From NCBI GenBank assembly GCA_016201085.1, contig JACQDO010000420.1:1-13449 (forward strand): a stretch of 13,449 nucleotides of DNA, in the 5' to 3' direction. Below, one piece after another: positions 1 to 6,408 of the stretch. The DNA comes from Hyphomicrobiales bacterium (GTDB lineage: Bacteria; Pseudomonadota; Alphaproteobacteria; Rhizobiales; Xanthobacteraceae). The notes under the pieces are model-generated. The model searched no databases, was not told the DNA's origin, and saw only the letters and a list, made by a program, of their open reading frames with translations. The translations under genes were made by a program, and so were the position numbers. The first letter of the stretch is position 1, and each line of letters begins with the position of its first letter.

Positions 1-576
1 ATATTGACCTTCGGCGTGCTGTTTGCGCTCTACTTTGCCTCCAGCGGCGTCGAAAGCCTGCGCATCGGTTTGAACCGCGCTTACGACGCGCCCGAGCAGC
101 GGTCATGGTGGCTGCTGCGGCTGGAATCGATCGGCTATGTGCTGATCGGCGCGGTGGCGATCCTGGCGTTCTCGTTCCTGGTGGTGCTGGCGCCGCTTAT
201 CTGGGACAAGCTCGTGCACACCGTGCCGACGCTGGAGCCGCTGAGCGACCTCATTACCTTAGCCCGCTACGCGGTGGCGGTGGTGGTGCTGATGATCGCG
301 CTGCTGATCGTGCACTGGTGGCTGCCGGCCGGACGGCGTTCGTTCGGCGAGATCGCGCCAGGTATTCTCGCCACCCTGCTGCTCTGGCTGATCACCGGCG
401 CCGCCTTCGGCCGCTATCTCGCCAGTTACGCCTTTACCTATGTGTCGATGTATGCGGGCTTAGCCTCGGCCATGATCGCGCTGGTGTTTCTCTATGTCTG
501 CGCGTCGATCTTCATCTACGGCGGCGAGTTGAATTCGGTGATCGCTAAAGAGCGCGCGAACGCGCGAACGCGCTAA
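1..576 (+). CDS. YihY/BrkB-family inner-membrane protein (3' part)
   Basis: The reading frame is open from the first base to TAA at 574-576, so this is the C-terminal 191 residues of a protein whose start lies outside the window. It contains the typical YihY/BrkB stretch 'YFASSGVESLRIGLNRAYD', followed by about four hydrophobic helices. The spacing of helices and the conserved G(V/I)xxLRxGLNRAY segment fit the YihY/virulence factor BrkB family of polytopic inner-membrane proteins, whose molecular function is not firmly established (the old 'ribonuclease BN' label is wrong for this family). Family members are usually near 280-330 residues, so roughly a third is missing. The last codons are built on a tandem GCGCGAAC octamer (554-569), giving a short charged tail rich in Arg and Ala. 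It is convergent with ccr, with only a palindromic repeat between them. Confidence 0.85.
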   Translation: MLTFGVLFALYFASSGVESLRIGLNRAYDAPEQRSWWLLRLESIGYVLIGAVAILAFSFLVVLAPLIWDKLVHTVPTLEPLSDLITLARYAVAVVVLMIALLIVHWWLPAGRRSFGEIAPGILATLLLWLITGAAFGRYLASYAFTYVSMYAGLASAMIALVFLYVCASIFIYGGELNSVIAKERANARTR

Positions 577-587
577 TCATTTTTCTT

Positions 588-636
588 GCGCATGATCTTT
601 TCCGAAAACCGGTTCCCACTTTTCGGGATCAGGCGC
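588..636. repeat. Palindromic intergenic repeat, copy 1 (overlaps ccr stop)
   Basis: Imperfect two-part hairpin. Outer arms are GCGCATGATC (588-597) and GATCAGGCGC (627-636, one mismatch). Inner arms are CCGAAAA (602-608) and TTTTCGG (620-626), around a CCGGTTCCCAC loop. It resembles the rhizobial palindromic intergenic elements (RIME/REP-like). It lies between two convergent genes, where its hairpin could act as a bidirectional transcription end or 3' mRNA stabiliser. Its right edge supplies the TGA stop of ccr (complement of 629-631). A near-identical copy is at 3965-4013. Confidence 0.85.
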
Positions 637-1906
637 CCGCCGCCTCGATCGCATCATCTAGCGTCTTCAAGCCCTGGCGCGGCGCGTTGACCATCACCGC
701 CATGTTGCCGGGCGGATGCAGGTTCTTCCACATCTTCATGTGCGCGAGCGGGATGTTCTCCCAGGGAAATACCTCGCTCATGCAGGGATCGATGCGCTGC
801 TCGAGCACGAAACGGTTGGCCATCGAGGCCTGCTTGAGATGCGCGAAATGCGAGCCCTGGATGCGCTTCTGCCGCATCCAGACGTAACGCGCGTCGAAAG
901 TGAGATTGTAGCCGGTGGTACCGGCGCAGAATACGACCATGCCGCCGCGCTTCACCACCAGGCAGGAAACCGGGAAGGTCGCCTCGCCCGGATGCTCGAA
1001 CACGATGTCGACGTCGCGCTTGCCGGTGATGTCCCAGATCGCCTTGCCGAAGCGGCGCGCTTCCTTGGTCCAGTTATTGTACTCGGGCGTGTTGACCGCC
1101 GGCATCTGGCCCCAGCACTTGAACTCCTTGCGATTGATCACGCCCTTGGCGCCGAGATTGAGCACGTATTCCGCCTTCGACTCGTCGGACACGACGGCGA
1201 TGGCGTTGGCGCCGGAGGCTGCAACCAGTTGCAGGCCGAACACGCCGAGCCCGCCGGAGGCGCCCCACACCAGCACATTGTCGCCGGGCTTGAGCGTGTG
1301 CGGCGGATGGCCGAACAGCATGCGATAGGCGGTGGCGAGCGTGAGCGTGTAGCAGGCCGACTCTTCCCACGACAGATGATTGGGCTTGTGCATTAGCTGC
1401 CGCGACTGCACGCGGCAGAATTGCGCGAAAGAGCCGTCCGGCGTCTCGTAGCCCCAGATGCGCTGCGAGGGCGACAGCAGCGGATCGCCGCCATTGCAGT
1501 CCTCGTCGTCGCCGTCGTCCTGATTGCAGTGGACGATGACTTCGTCGCCGACCTTCCAGCGATGCACCTTGCTGCCGATCGCCCAGACGATGCCGGCGGC
1601 ATCGGAGCCGGCGATGTGATACGGATTTTTGTGCACGTCCAGCGTCGACACCGGCTGGCCGAGCGCGGCCCAGACGCCGTTGTAGTTCACGCCCGCCGCC
1701 ATCACGAGCACCAGGACTTCGTCCTCGCCGATCGGCCAGGTCGGCACGACTTCGAGCTGCATCGACTGATCGGGAGGACCGTGCCGCTCCTTGCGGATCA
1801 CCCAGGCGTGCATCTTCTCCGGCACGTGGCCGAGCGGCGGTATCTCGCCGATGTCATAAAGGTCCTTCAGCGCTGGGACGCTCTTCACCTGTGCGACGGC
1901 CGACAT
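629..1906 (-). CDS. ccr: Crotonyl-CoA carboxylase/reductase
   Basis: Predicted 425-residue medium-chain dehydrogenase/reductase that reductively carboxylates crotonyl-CoA with NADPH and CO2 to (2S)-ethylmalonyl-CoA, the signature step of the ethylmalonyl-CoA pathway; cytosolic. Visible features: the N-terminal 'LYDIGEIPPLGHVPEKMHAW' typical of Ccr, 'GVNYNGVWAALG' at 72-83, 'WGYETPDGSFAQF' at 151-163, the Rossmann motif GASGGLG at 215-221, and 'GSHFAHLKQA' at 351-360, where the His-containing segment matches the CO2/substrate pocket region of Ccr enzymes. ATG at 1906 is chosen because it is preceded by GGGAGA at good spacing and gives the usual Ccr N-terminus. The frame stays open upstream to 2599, but that extension is out-of-frame reading of the divergent membrane gene. 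Length fits the family (about 425-450). The stop lies within a repeat. Its upstream region shares a motif with ecm. Confidence 0.96.
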   Translation of the reverse strand: MSAVAQVKSVPALKDLYDIGEIPPLGHVPEKMHAWVIRKERHGPPDQSMQLEVVPTWPIGEDEVLVLVMAAGVNYNGVWAALGQPVSTLDVHKNPYHIAGSDAAGIVWAIGSKVHRWKVGDEVIVHCNQDDGDDEDCNGGDPLLSPSQRIWGYETPDGSFAQFCRVQSRQLMHKPNHLSWEESACYTLTLATAYRMLFGHPPHTLKPGDNVLVWGASGGLGVFGLQLVAASGANAIAVVSDESKAEYVLNLGAKGVINRKEFKCWGQMPAVNTPEYNNWTKEARRFGKAIWDITGKRDVDIVFEHPGEATFPVSCLVVKRGGMVVFCAGTTGYNLTFDARYVWMRQKRIQGSHFAHLKQASMANRFVLEQRIDPCMSEVFPWENIPLAHMKMWKNLHPPGNMAVMVNAPRQGLKTLDDAIEAAGA

Positions 1907-2044
1907 CGAAATTCTCCCGGAGCCCCTCGCGATTGAGGCCGATCGGCCACTTTGCCGCAATATATGTTGCAGCGCAATATGCCGGGTCGGTCCGCCCCGG
2001 GATTTAAGGTTTTTGCAATGCACGGTGCCTAATTTGGCGCGACC
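1907..2044. promoter_or_regulatory. Divergent promoter region of ccr and the GT-C-like gene
   Basis: This 138-bp gap separates ccr (leftward) from the membrane protein gene (rightward), so it must carry both promoters. It is rich in TTGC/GCAA symmetric sequences: TTGC-C-GCAA at 1952-1960, TTGC-AGC-GCAA at 1967-1977, and TTTTTGCAATGCA near 2010-2022. The first two lie about 46-71 nt upstream of the ccr start codon. I see no convincing sigma-70 -35/-10 pair by eye. Confidence 0.55.
1964..1979. promoter_or_regulatory. Candidate operator ATGTTGC-N3-GCAATA upstream of ccr
   Basis: The 16-nt sequence ATGTTGCAGCGCAATA contains the dyad TTGC-N3-GCAA. The same 13 fixed positions recur upstream of ecm at 3922-3937. 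It lies 58-73 nt from the ccr start codon. A smaller related dyad, TTGC-C-GCAA, sits at 1952-1960. RamB-type regulators are reported to control ethylmalonyl-CoA pathway genes in some alphaproteobacteria and to use TTTGCAAA-like sites in actinobacteria; assigning this site to RamB is inference only. Confidence 0.45.
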
Positions 2045-3493
2045 ATGACCGACCAGAGCATCCGCCAGGCCAGCCGGGTCGTCGATTTGACGGCATTTCT
2101 GCCGTGGCTGGTGGCCGCCGGGATCTATGTGCTCCTCCTCGTGCTGGGACCGCGGCTGCTGGCCGATCCCGACACCTATTCGCACATCGCGCTTGGCCGC
2201 TGGATCATGCAGCATCAGGCGCTGCCGGACGGCGATCCGTTCTCGCACACCATGCGCGGCGCCCATTGGGTCGCCTTCGAGTGGCTGTCGCAGCTCGTCT
2301 ACGCCAATGCCTATGCGCTGGGCGGCTGGGTCGCGGTGGTCGCCGTGGCGGCCGCGGCATCGGCCGCGGCCTTCGGCCAAATGACGCGCTTCCTGCTGCG
2401 CGAATGGCAGCCGACGCCGACTCTGATCGTGGTGCTGGCCGCTTTTGTGCTGGCGGCGCCGCATACGCTCGCCCGTCCGCATATGCTGGCGCTGCCGCTG
2501 ATGGCGACGTGGGTGGCGGCGATGCTGCGCGCCGTCGACAACGGACGCCCGCCGCCATGGCGACTGCTGCCGCTGCTGGTGCTGTGGTCCAACCTGCACG
2601 GCAGCATCACCTTCGGACTGGCGATTATCGGACCGATCGCGTTGGACGCCATCTGGAACGCGCCGCGCGCCGAGCGCCTACGGGTGGCGCGGCAATGGGT
2701 GTTGTTCGGCTTGGCGGCGCTGGCCGCCGCCTGCGTCAATCCCTACGGTCCGGAAATTCTTCTGGTGACGTTGCGCACCATCGCGCTGGGCGATGTCTTG
2801 TCGGTGGTCACCGAGTGGCGGCCGCAAGATTTCAGCAAGCTCGGCGCCTACGAGATGATCGTGCTGGCCGGCTTCGGCTTCGCACTTTATCGCGGCATCA
2901 AGCTGCCGCCGCTGCGCATCGTGTGGGTGTTCGGGCTGCTGCATCTCAGCCTGTCGCAATCGCGTCATGCCGATCTGTTCGCATTGCTGGCGCCGATGTT
3001 CCTGGCGCGCCCGCTCGCCCATCAATTCGGCACAGCCGCCGGCCGCATCGCCAACGATGTGCGCGTCGCCGCGTGGCTGCCCGCCACGGCCGCTCTGCTG
3101 CTGATCGCCGTCACCGGCTTTGCCGCCGCGCGTAACGACATGCGGCCCGCCGCCAATATCTCGCCAGTGAATGCGGTCAAAGCGTTCGACGTCGCCAAAA
3201 GCGGCAACGTCCTCAACGAGTACAACTTCGGCGGCTATCTCGACTTCGTCGGCATTCCGCCCTTCATCGACGGACGCGCCGAAGCCTATGGCGCCGCCTT
3301 CACCATGCGGCACGACCGCGCGCTCAAGCTGGAAAATGTCGGCGACTTCCTGCGCCTGCTCGACGAGTACAAGATCGGCGTGACCTTGCTGATGCCGAGC
3401 ACGCCGGCGGTCGGCCTGCTCGACCGGCTGCCGGAATGGCAGCGCGTCTATTCCGACAATATTGCTGTCGTACACGTCCGCCGCACGAATTGA
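2045..3493 (+). CDS. GT-C-like polytopic membrane protein of unknown function
   Basis: 482 residues with about ten hydrophobic helices and a soluble C-terminal tail. Near the N-terminus, after the first helix, comes 'DPDTYSHIALGRWI' (41-54), then 'DPFSHTMRGAHWVAFEWLSQ' (64-83). This acidic first-loop arrangement resembles integral-membrane GT-C-type glycosyltransferases (PMT/ArnT-like fold). The tail holds 'NEYNFGGYLDF' and 'FIDGRAEAYG' (about 391-416), a pattern I associate with a widespread family of uncharacterised membrane proteins, so a lipid-linked-sugar transferase is possible but unproven. The ATG at 2045 has only a weak ribosome-binding site. The gene is divergent from ccr and may share its control region. 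No pathway link to Ccr/Ecm is evident from the sequence. Confidence 0.8.
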   Translation: MTDQSIRQASRVVDLTAFLPWLVAAGIYVLLLVLGPRLLADPDTYSHIALGRWIMQHQALPDGDPFSHTMRGAHWVAFEWLSQLVYANAYALGGWVAVVAVAAAASAAAFGQMTRFLLREWQPTPTLIVVLAAFVLAAPHTLARPHMLALPLMATWVAAMLRAVDNGRPPPWRLLPLLVLWSNLHGSITFGLAIIGPIALDAIWNAPRAERLRVARQWVLFGLAALAAACVNPYGPEILLVTLRTIALGDVLSVVTEWRPQDFSKLGAYEMIVLAGFGFALYRGIKLPPLRIVWVFGLLHLSLSQSRHADLFALLAPMFLARPLAHQFGTAAGRIANDVRVAAWLPATAALLLIAVTGFAAARNDMRPAANISPVNAVKAFDVAKSGNVLNEYNFGGYLDFVGIPPFIDGRAEAYGAAFTMRHDRALKLENVGDFLRLLDEYKIGVTLLMPSTPAVGLLDRLPEWQRVYSDNIAVVHVRRTN

Positions 3494-3600
3494 TCGCATA
3501 TTGCCACCGGAGCGGTCGACGCGGCCGCCGCTTTGCGCTTGTATTGCGCCCGATCCGCGGCTGCCACTGAGGGCACCGCCGCGATCAGGGAGAGTAAGCT

Positions 3601-3855
3601 ATGGATCTTCAAGCTCTCATCATTTTGCTCATCATTGGCGCGATCGCCGGCTGGCTTGCCGGCAATATCATGAAAGGCGGCGGCTTCGGTCTGATCGGCG
3701 ACATCATCGTTGGCATCATCGGCGCCTTCATCGGCGGCTGGCTCTGGGGCGTGCTGCATCTGCCCGGCATCGGACCCTGGTGGCTCACCTCGATCATCAG
3801 CGCGACAGTGGGCGCCTGCATTCTGTTATTCATCATCCGGCTGGTAAAACGCTAA
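3601..3855 (+). CDS. GlsB/YeaQ/YmgE-family small membrane protein
   Basis: An 84-residue protein that is almost entirely hydrophobic. There are three predicted helices with glycine-rich packing motifs: 'IIGAIAGWLAGNIMKGGGFG' near residues 16-35, 'IIGAFIGGWLWG' near 40-51, and a C-terminal helix ending in Arg-Leu-Val-Lys-Arg. This matches the transglycosylase-associated / GlsB-YeaQ-YmgE family (about 80-90 residues), inner-membrane proteins usually linked to stress responses; despite the name, no enzymatic activity is implied. The ATG at 3601 is preceded by a good GGGAGAG ribosome-binding site. It is a separate unit 107 bp after the GT-C-like gene. I did not find an EcfG-type GGAAC...GTT stress promoter in that gap. 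Confidence 0.92.
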   Translation: MDLQALIILLIIGAIAGWLAGNIMKGGGFGLIGDIIVGIIGAFIGGWLWGVLHLPGIGPWWLTSIISATVGACILLFIIRLVKR

Positions 3856-3884
3856 ACCCGATTACGTCGGCGCTAACCGGCAGT

Positions 3885-3911
3885 GCGACCCGGGACACCC
3901 ATCCCGGGCGC
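3885..3911. terminator. GC-rich hairpin after the GlsB-family gene
   Basis: CCCGGGA (3889-3895) pairs with TCCCGGG (3902-3908) across the 6-nt loop CACCCA. GCG/CGC extend the stem past one bulged A. It begins about 30 nt after the stop codon. There is no U-tract, so it may stabilise the 3' end of the transcript or end it in a Rho-assisted way rather than being a classical intrinsic terminator. Confidence 0.5.
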
Positions 3912-3921
3912 AAAGGGCTAA

Positions 3922-3937
3922 ATGTTGCATTGCAATA
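3922..3937. promoter_or_regulatory. Candidate operator ATGTTGC-N3-GCAATA upstream of ecm
   Basis: ATGTTGCATTGCAATA contains the dyad TTGC-ATT-GCAA and matches the ccr upstream site at all 13 fixed positions, differing only in the central three bases. It lies 90-105 nt upstream of the ecm start codon. A copy in front of each of the two pathway genes suggests one regulator for both. Confidence 0.45.
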
Positions 3938-3964
3938 ATAGTCGGTCCAAAGTGCCTTACGTTT

Positions 3965-4013
3965 GCGCATGATCTTTTCCGAAAACCGGTCTCCACTTTT
4001 CGGGATCATGCGC
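3965..4013. repeat. Palindromic intergenic repeat, copy 2 (ecm leader)
   Basis: Perfect outer arms GCGCATGATC (3965-3974) and GATCATGCGC (4004-4013), four unpaired T, perfect inner arms CCGAAAA (3979-3985) and TTTTCGG (3997-4003), and loop CCGGTCTCCAC. It is nearly identical to the copy at 588-636. It ends 13 nt before the ecm ATG, just ahead of the ribosome-binding site, so if transcribed it would form a strong hairpin in the ecm 5' leader. Confidence 0.88.
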
Positions 4014-4026
4014 TAGCAGGGGCCCG

Positions 4027-6009
4027 ATGAACGACAAACCGCGCCGCGATAAGCCGTGGATCTTCCGCACTTACGCCGGTCATTCGACCGCCGCGGCGTC
4101 CAATGAGCTGTACCGCAAGAACCTGGCCAAGGGGCAGACCGGTCTGTCGGTCGCCTTCGATCTGCCGACGCAGACCGGCTACGACAGCGACCACGTGCTG
4201 GCCAAAGGCGAGGTCGGCAAAGTCGGCGTGCCGGTCTGCCATCTCGGCGACATGCGCGCGCTGTTTGAGGGCATTCCGCTCGCCTCGATGAACACTTCGA
4301 TGACCATCAACGCCACCGCGGCGTGGCTGATGGCGCTCTACATCGCGGTGGCCGACGAGCAGGGCGCGCCGCGCGCGGCGCTCACCGGCACCATCCAGAA
4401 CGACATCATCAAGGAATATCTCTCGCGCGGCACCTACGTGTTCCCGCCAGCGCCGTCGATGCGACTGATCAAGGACGTGGCGATCTTCACCACCTCCGAA
4501 TTGCCGAAGTGGAATCCGATGAACATCTGCTCCTACCACCTGCAAGAGGCGGGTGCGACGCCGGTGCAGGAACTGGCCTTCGCGCTCGCCACCGCCATCG
4601 CGGTGCTCGACACGGTGAAGGCGTCGGGCGAGGTCTCCCAGGAAAAATTCGGCGAGGTGGTCGGGCGCATTTCGTTTTTCGTCAACGCGGGCCTGCGCTT
4701 CATCACCGAGATGTGCAAGATGCGCGCCTTCGTCGAATTATGGGACGAGATCACGCGCGAGCGCTACGGCATCACCGACGCCAAGCAGCGGCTGTTCCGC
4801 TACGGCGTGCAGGTGAATTCGCTCGGCTTGACCGAGCAGCAGGCCGAAAACAATGTCACGCGCATTTTGCTCGAGATGCTGGCGGTGACGCTTTCGAAGA
4901 ACGCGCGCGCCCGCGCGGTGCAGCTGCCGGCCTGGAACGAGGCGCTCGGCCTGCCGCGACCGTGGGACCAGCAATGGTCGCTGCGCATGCAGCAGATCCT
5001 CGCCTACGAGACAGACCTGCTCGACTACGGCGACATCTTCGATGGCTCGGCCGAGATCACGCGCAAGGTCGACGCGCTCAAGACCGAGGCCAAGGAAGAG
5101 CTCAAGCGCATTGATGACATGGGCGGCGCGGTGGCCGCGGTCGAGAGCGGCTACATGAAGCAGCAGCTCGTCGAGTCCAACACGGCGCGGCTTGAGGCAA
5201 TCGAGCGCGGCGAACAGATCGTGGTCGGCGTCAACAAATATCTGGAGAGCGAGCCCTCGCCGCTCACCGGCGGCGTCGATTCGATCATGACGGTGTCGGC
5301 GGACGCCGAGCGCGATCAGCTCGAGCGGCTCAACGCCTGGCGCGCGGCGCGCGATAACGCGGCGGTGGCCGCCGCACTGAAAGAACTCAAACGCGCCGCC
5401 ACCAGCGGTGCCAACATCATGCCGCCGTCGATTCAATGCGCGAAAGCCGGCGTCACCACCGGCGAATGGGGCTGGACGCTGCGCGAGGCTTTCGGCGAAT
5501 ACCGCGCGCCCACCGGCGTCGGCAACGCCATGCGTAACGACGTCACCGGCCTCGACGATATCCGCGCCGACGTCGATCGCGTCTCGAAGAAGCTTGGCCG
5601 CCGCCTCACCTTCCTGGTCGGCAAGCCCGGCCTCGACGGCCATTCCAACGGCGCCGAGCAGATCGCGGTGCGCGCGCGCGATGCCGGCATGCAGGTGGTC
5701 TACGAAGGCATCCGCCTCACGCCGGAGGAAATCGTCGACGCCGCGCGCAAGCAGAAGGCGCACGTGGTCGGGCTGTCGGTGCTGTCCGGCAGCCACCTGC
5801 CGCTGGTCGAGGACGTGGTCGGGCGCATGAAGCAGGCCGGCCTCGACGTGCCGGTGGTGGTCGGCGGCATCATTCCGCCGGAGGACGCGGCCGAACTGGA
5901 AAAAGCCGGCGTCGCCGCGGTCTACACGCCGAAGGATTTCGAGCTCAACCGCATCATGGCGGACGTGGTGCGCATCGTGGAACGAGCGAACGGCGCGGGT
6001 AACGTTTAG
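4027..6009 (+). CDS. ecm: Ethylmalonyl-CoA mutase (MeaA)
   Basis: 660-residue coenzyme-B12-dependent mutase that converts (2R)-ethylmalonyl-CoA to (2S)-methylsuccinyl-CoA; cytosolic. The N-terminal TIM-barrel substrate domain opens with 'WIFRTYAGHSTAAASNELYR', then 'GLSVAFDLPTQTGYDSDH' and 'NTSMTINATAAWLMALY', as in the MeaA clade. The C-terminal cobalamin-binding domain has the DxHxxG motif D537-G-H539-S-N-G542, with His539 the expected lower axial cobalt ligand, followed by 'GLSVLSGSHLPLVEDV' and 'VVVGGIIPPEDA'. Length and the lack of the long N-terminal extension of methylmalonyl-CoA mutase large subunits support Ecm. The ATG at 4027 follows AGGGG at short spacing. It stands on the opposite strand to ccr, two genes away. 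Its TAG overlaps the stop of the convergent XRE gene. Methylmalonyl-CoA mutase is the main alternative and is considered unlikely. Confidence 0.95.
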   Translation: MNDKPRRDKPWIFRTYAGHSTAAASNELYRKNLAKGQTGLSVAFDLPTQTGYDSDHVLAKGEVGKVGVPVCHLGDMRALFEGIPLASMNTSMTINATAAWLMALYIAVADEQGAPRAALTGTIQNDIIKEYLSRGTYVFPPAPSMRLIKDVAIFTTSELPKWNPMNICSYHLQEAGATPVQELAFALATAIAVLDTVKASGEVSQEKFGEVVGRISFFVNAGLRFITEMCKMRAFVELWDEITRERYGITDAKQRLFRYGVQVNSLGLTEQQAENNVTRILLEMLAVTLSKNARARAVQLPAWNEALGLPRPWDQQWSLRMQQILAYETDLLDYGDIFDGSAEITRKVDALKTEAKEELKRIDDMGGAVAAVESGYMKQQLVESNTARLEAIERGEQIVVGVNKYLESEPSPLTGGVDSIMTVSADAERDQLERLNAWRAARDNAAVAAALKELKRAATSGANIMPPSIQCAKAGVTTGEWGWTLREAFGEYRAPTGVGNAMRNDVTGLDDIRADVDRVSKKLGRRLTFLVGKPGLDGHSNGAEQIAVRARDAGMQVVYEGIRLTPEEIVDAARKQKAHVVGLSVLSGSHLPLVEDVVGRMKQAGLDVPVVVGGIIPPEDAAELEKAGVAAVYTPKDFELNRIMADVVRIVERANGAGNV

Positions 6010-6302
6010 GCCGCCGGACGCACGACCTGCAAGCGCACCCGAAGACCGGCACGCGTTGCAATATCCATCAGTGCATCAAGACTGAATTTATTGATACGCC
6101 CGCGCAGCAGATCGTTCATGCGCGGCTGGGTCAGGCCGAGCTTCTTCGCGGCGGCGGCTTGCGTGCCGCCCCAGCCCGCGACCGCCTCGCGAATCGCAAT
6201 CATCATTTCGGCGCGCGCTTTCATGCTTGCGGCCTTAGCGTGGACGGGTTCAATTGCATCCCAGAAGCTGGCGAATCTTTTTTTCTTCGATGGACGTTTC
6301 AT
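6006..6302 (-). CDS. XRE/HigA-like helix-turn-helix protein, orphan antitoxin-like
   Basis: 98 residues. A basic N-terminus (MKRPSKKK) and a short helical stretch lead into a Cro/C1-type HTH: 'TQAAAAKKLGLTQPRMNDLLRGRINKFSLDALMDIATRAG', about residues 47-86. The form, with 'LTQPRMNDLLRGRINKFS', matches the HTH_37-type proteins usually annotated as HigA/XRE antitoxins or regulators. The ATG at 6302 is preferred to an upstream start giving 18 more residues, because homologues of this type start near the Lys/Arg-rich segment; no clear Shine-Dalgarno is visible for either. A dyad just upstream may be its own operator. A toxin gene would be expected beside it, but the 65 bp upstream and the overlapping ecm downstream leave no room, so it looks like an orphan. 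Its stop (complement of 6006-6008) overlaps the ecm stop. Confidence 0.82.
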   Translation of the reverse strand: MKRPSKKKRFASFWDAIEPVHAKAASMKARAEMMIAIREAVAGWGGTQAAAAKKLGLTQPRMNDLLRGRINKFSLDALMDIATRAGLRVRLQVVRPAA

Positions 6303-6311
6303 CGTAATCAA

Positions 6312-6329
6312 TATATCGGCTTTGATATA
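6312..6329. promoter_or_regulatory. Candidate autoregulatory operator of the XRE gene
   Basis: Perfect 6-bp inverted repeat TATATC-N6-GATATA in an AT-rich stretch, 10 nt upstream of the XRE start codon at 6302. XRE antitoxins commonly bind dyads over their own promoter; the assignment here rests only on position and symmetry. Confidence 0.4.
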
Positions 6330-6349
6330 AACGTCTACCCTCTCGACGC

Positions 6350-6408
6350 CCCTCACCCGGCTCGCCGCTAATGCGGCTCGCCACCCTCTCCCCGCACGCG
6401 GGGAGAGG
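6350..6408. repeat. Palindromic repeat forming the 3' end of the kinase gene
   Basis: The element begins CCCTCACCCGGCTCGCCGC. It has a weak first stem, GCCGC (6364-6368) with GCGGC (6373-6377). A very strong second stem pairs CCTCTCCCCGC (6385-6395) with GCGGGGAGAGG (6398-6408). Elements of this look (CCCTCACCCGGCTCGCC... CCTCTCCCC...GGGGAGAGG) recur in rhizobial genomes. It encodes residues 400-412 and the TAG stop of the leftward kinase gene. Confidence 0.8.

Noticed and set aside
1907..2599. Upstream extension of the ccr frame to a 656-residue protein
   Set aside because: The extra 231 residues are low-complexity Arg/Gln/His-rich sequence read antisense to the GT-C-like gene; ATG 1906 has a ribosome-binding site and the family N-terminus.
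4738..5796. Long antisense open frame (352 codons) opposite ecm
   Set aside because: High-GC shadow of a well-recognised gene; no family resemblance and no ribosome-binding site.
4027..6009. Methylmalonyl-CoA mutase large subunit
   Set aside because: The 660-residue length, MeaA-type N-terminus and nearby ccr favour ethylmalonyl-CoA mutase.
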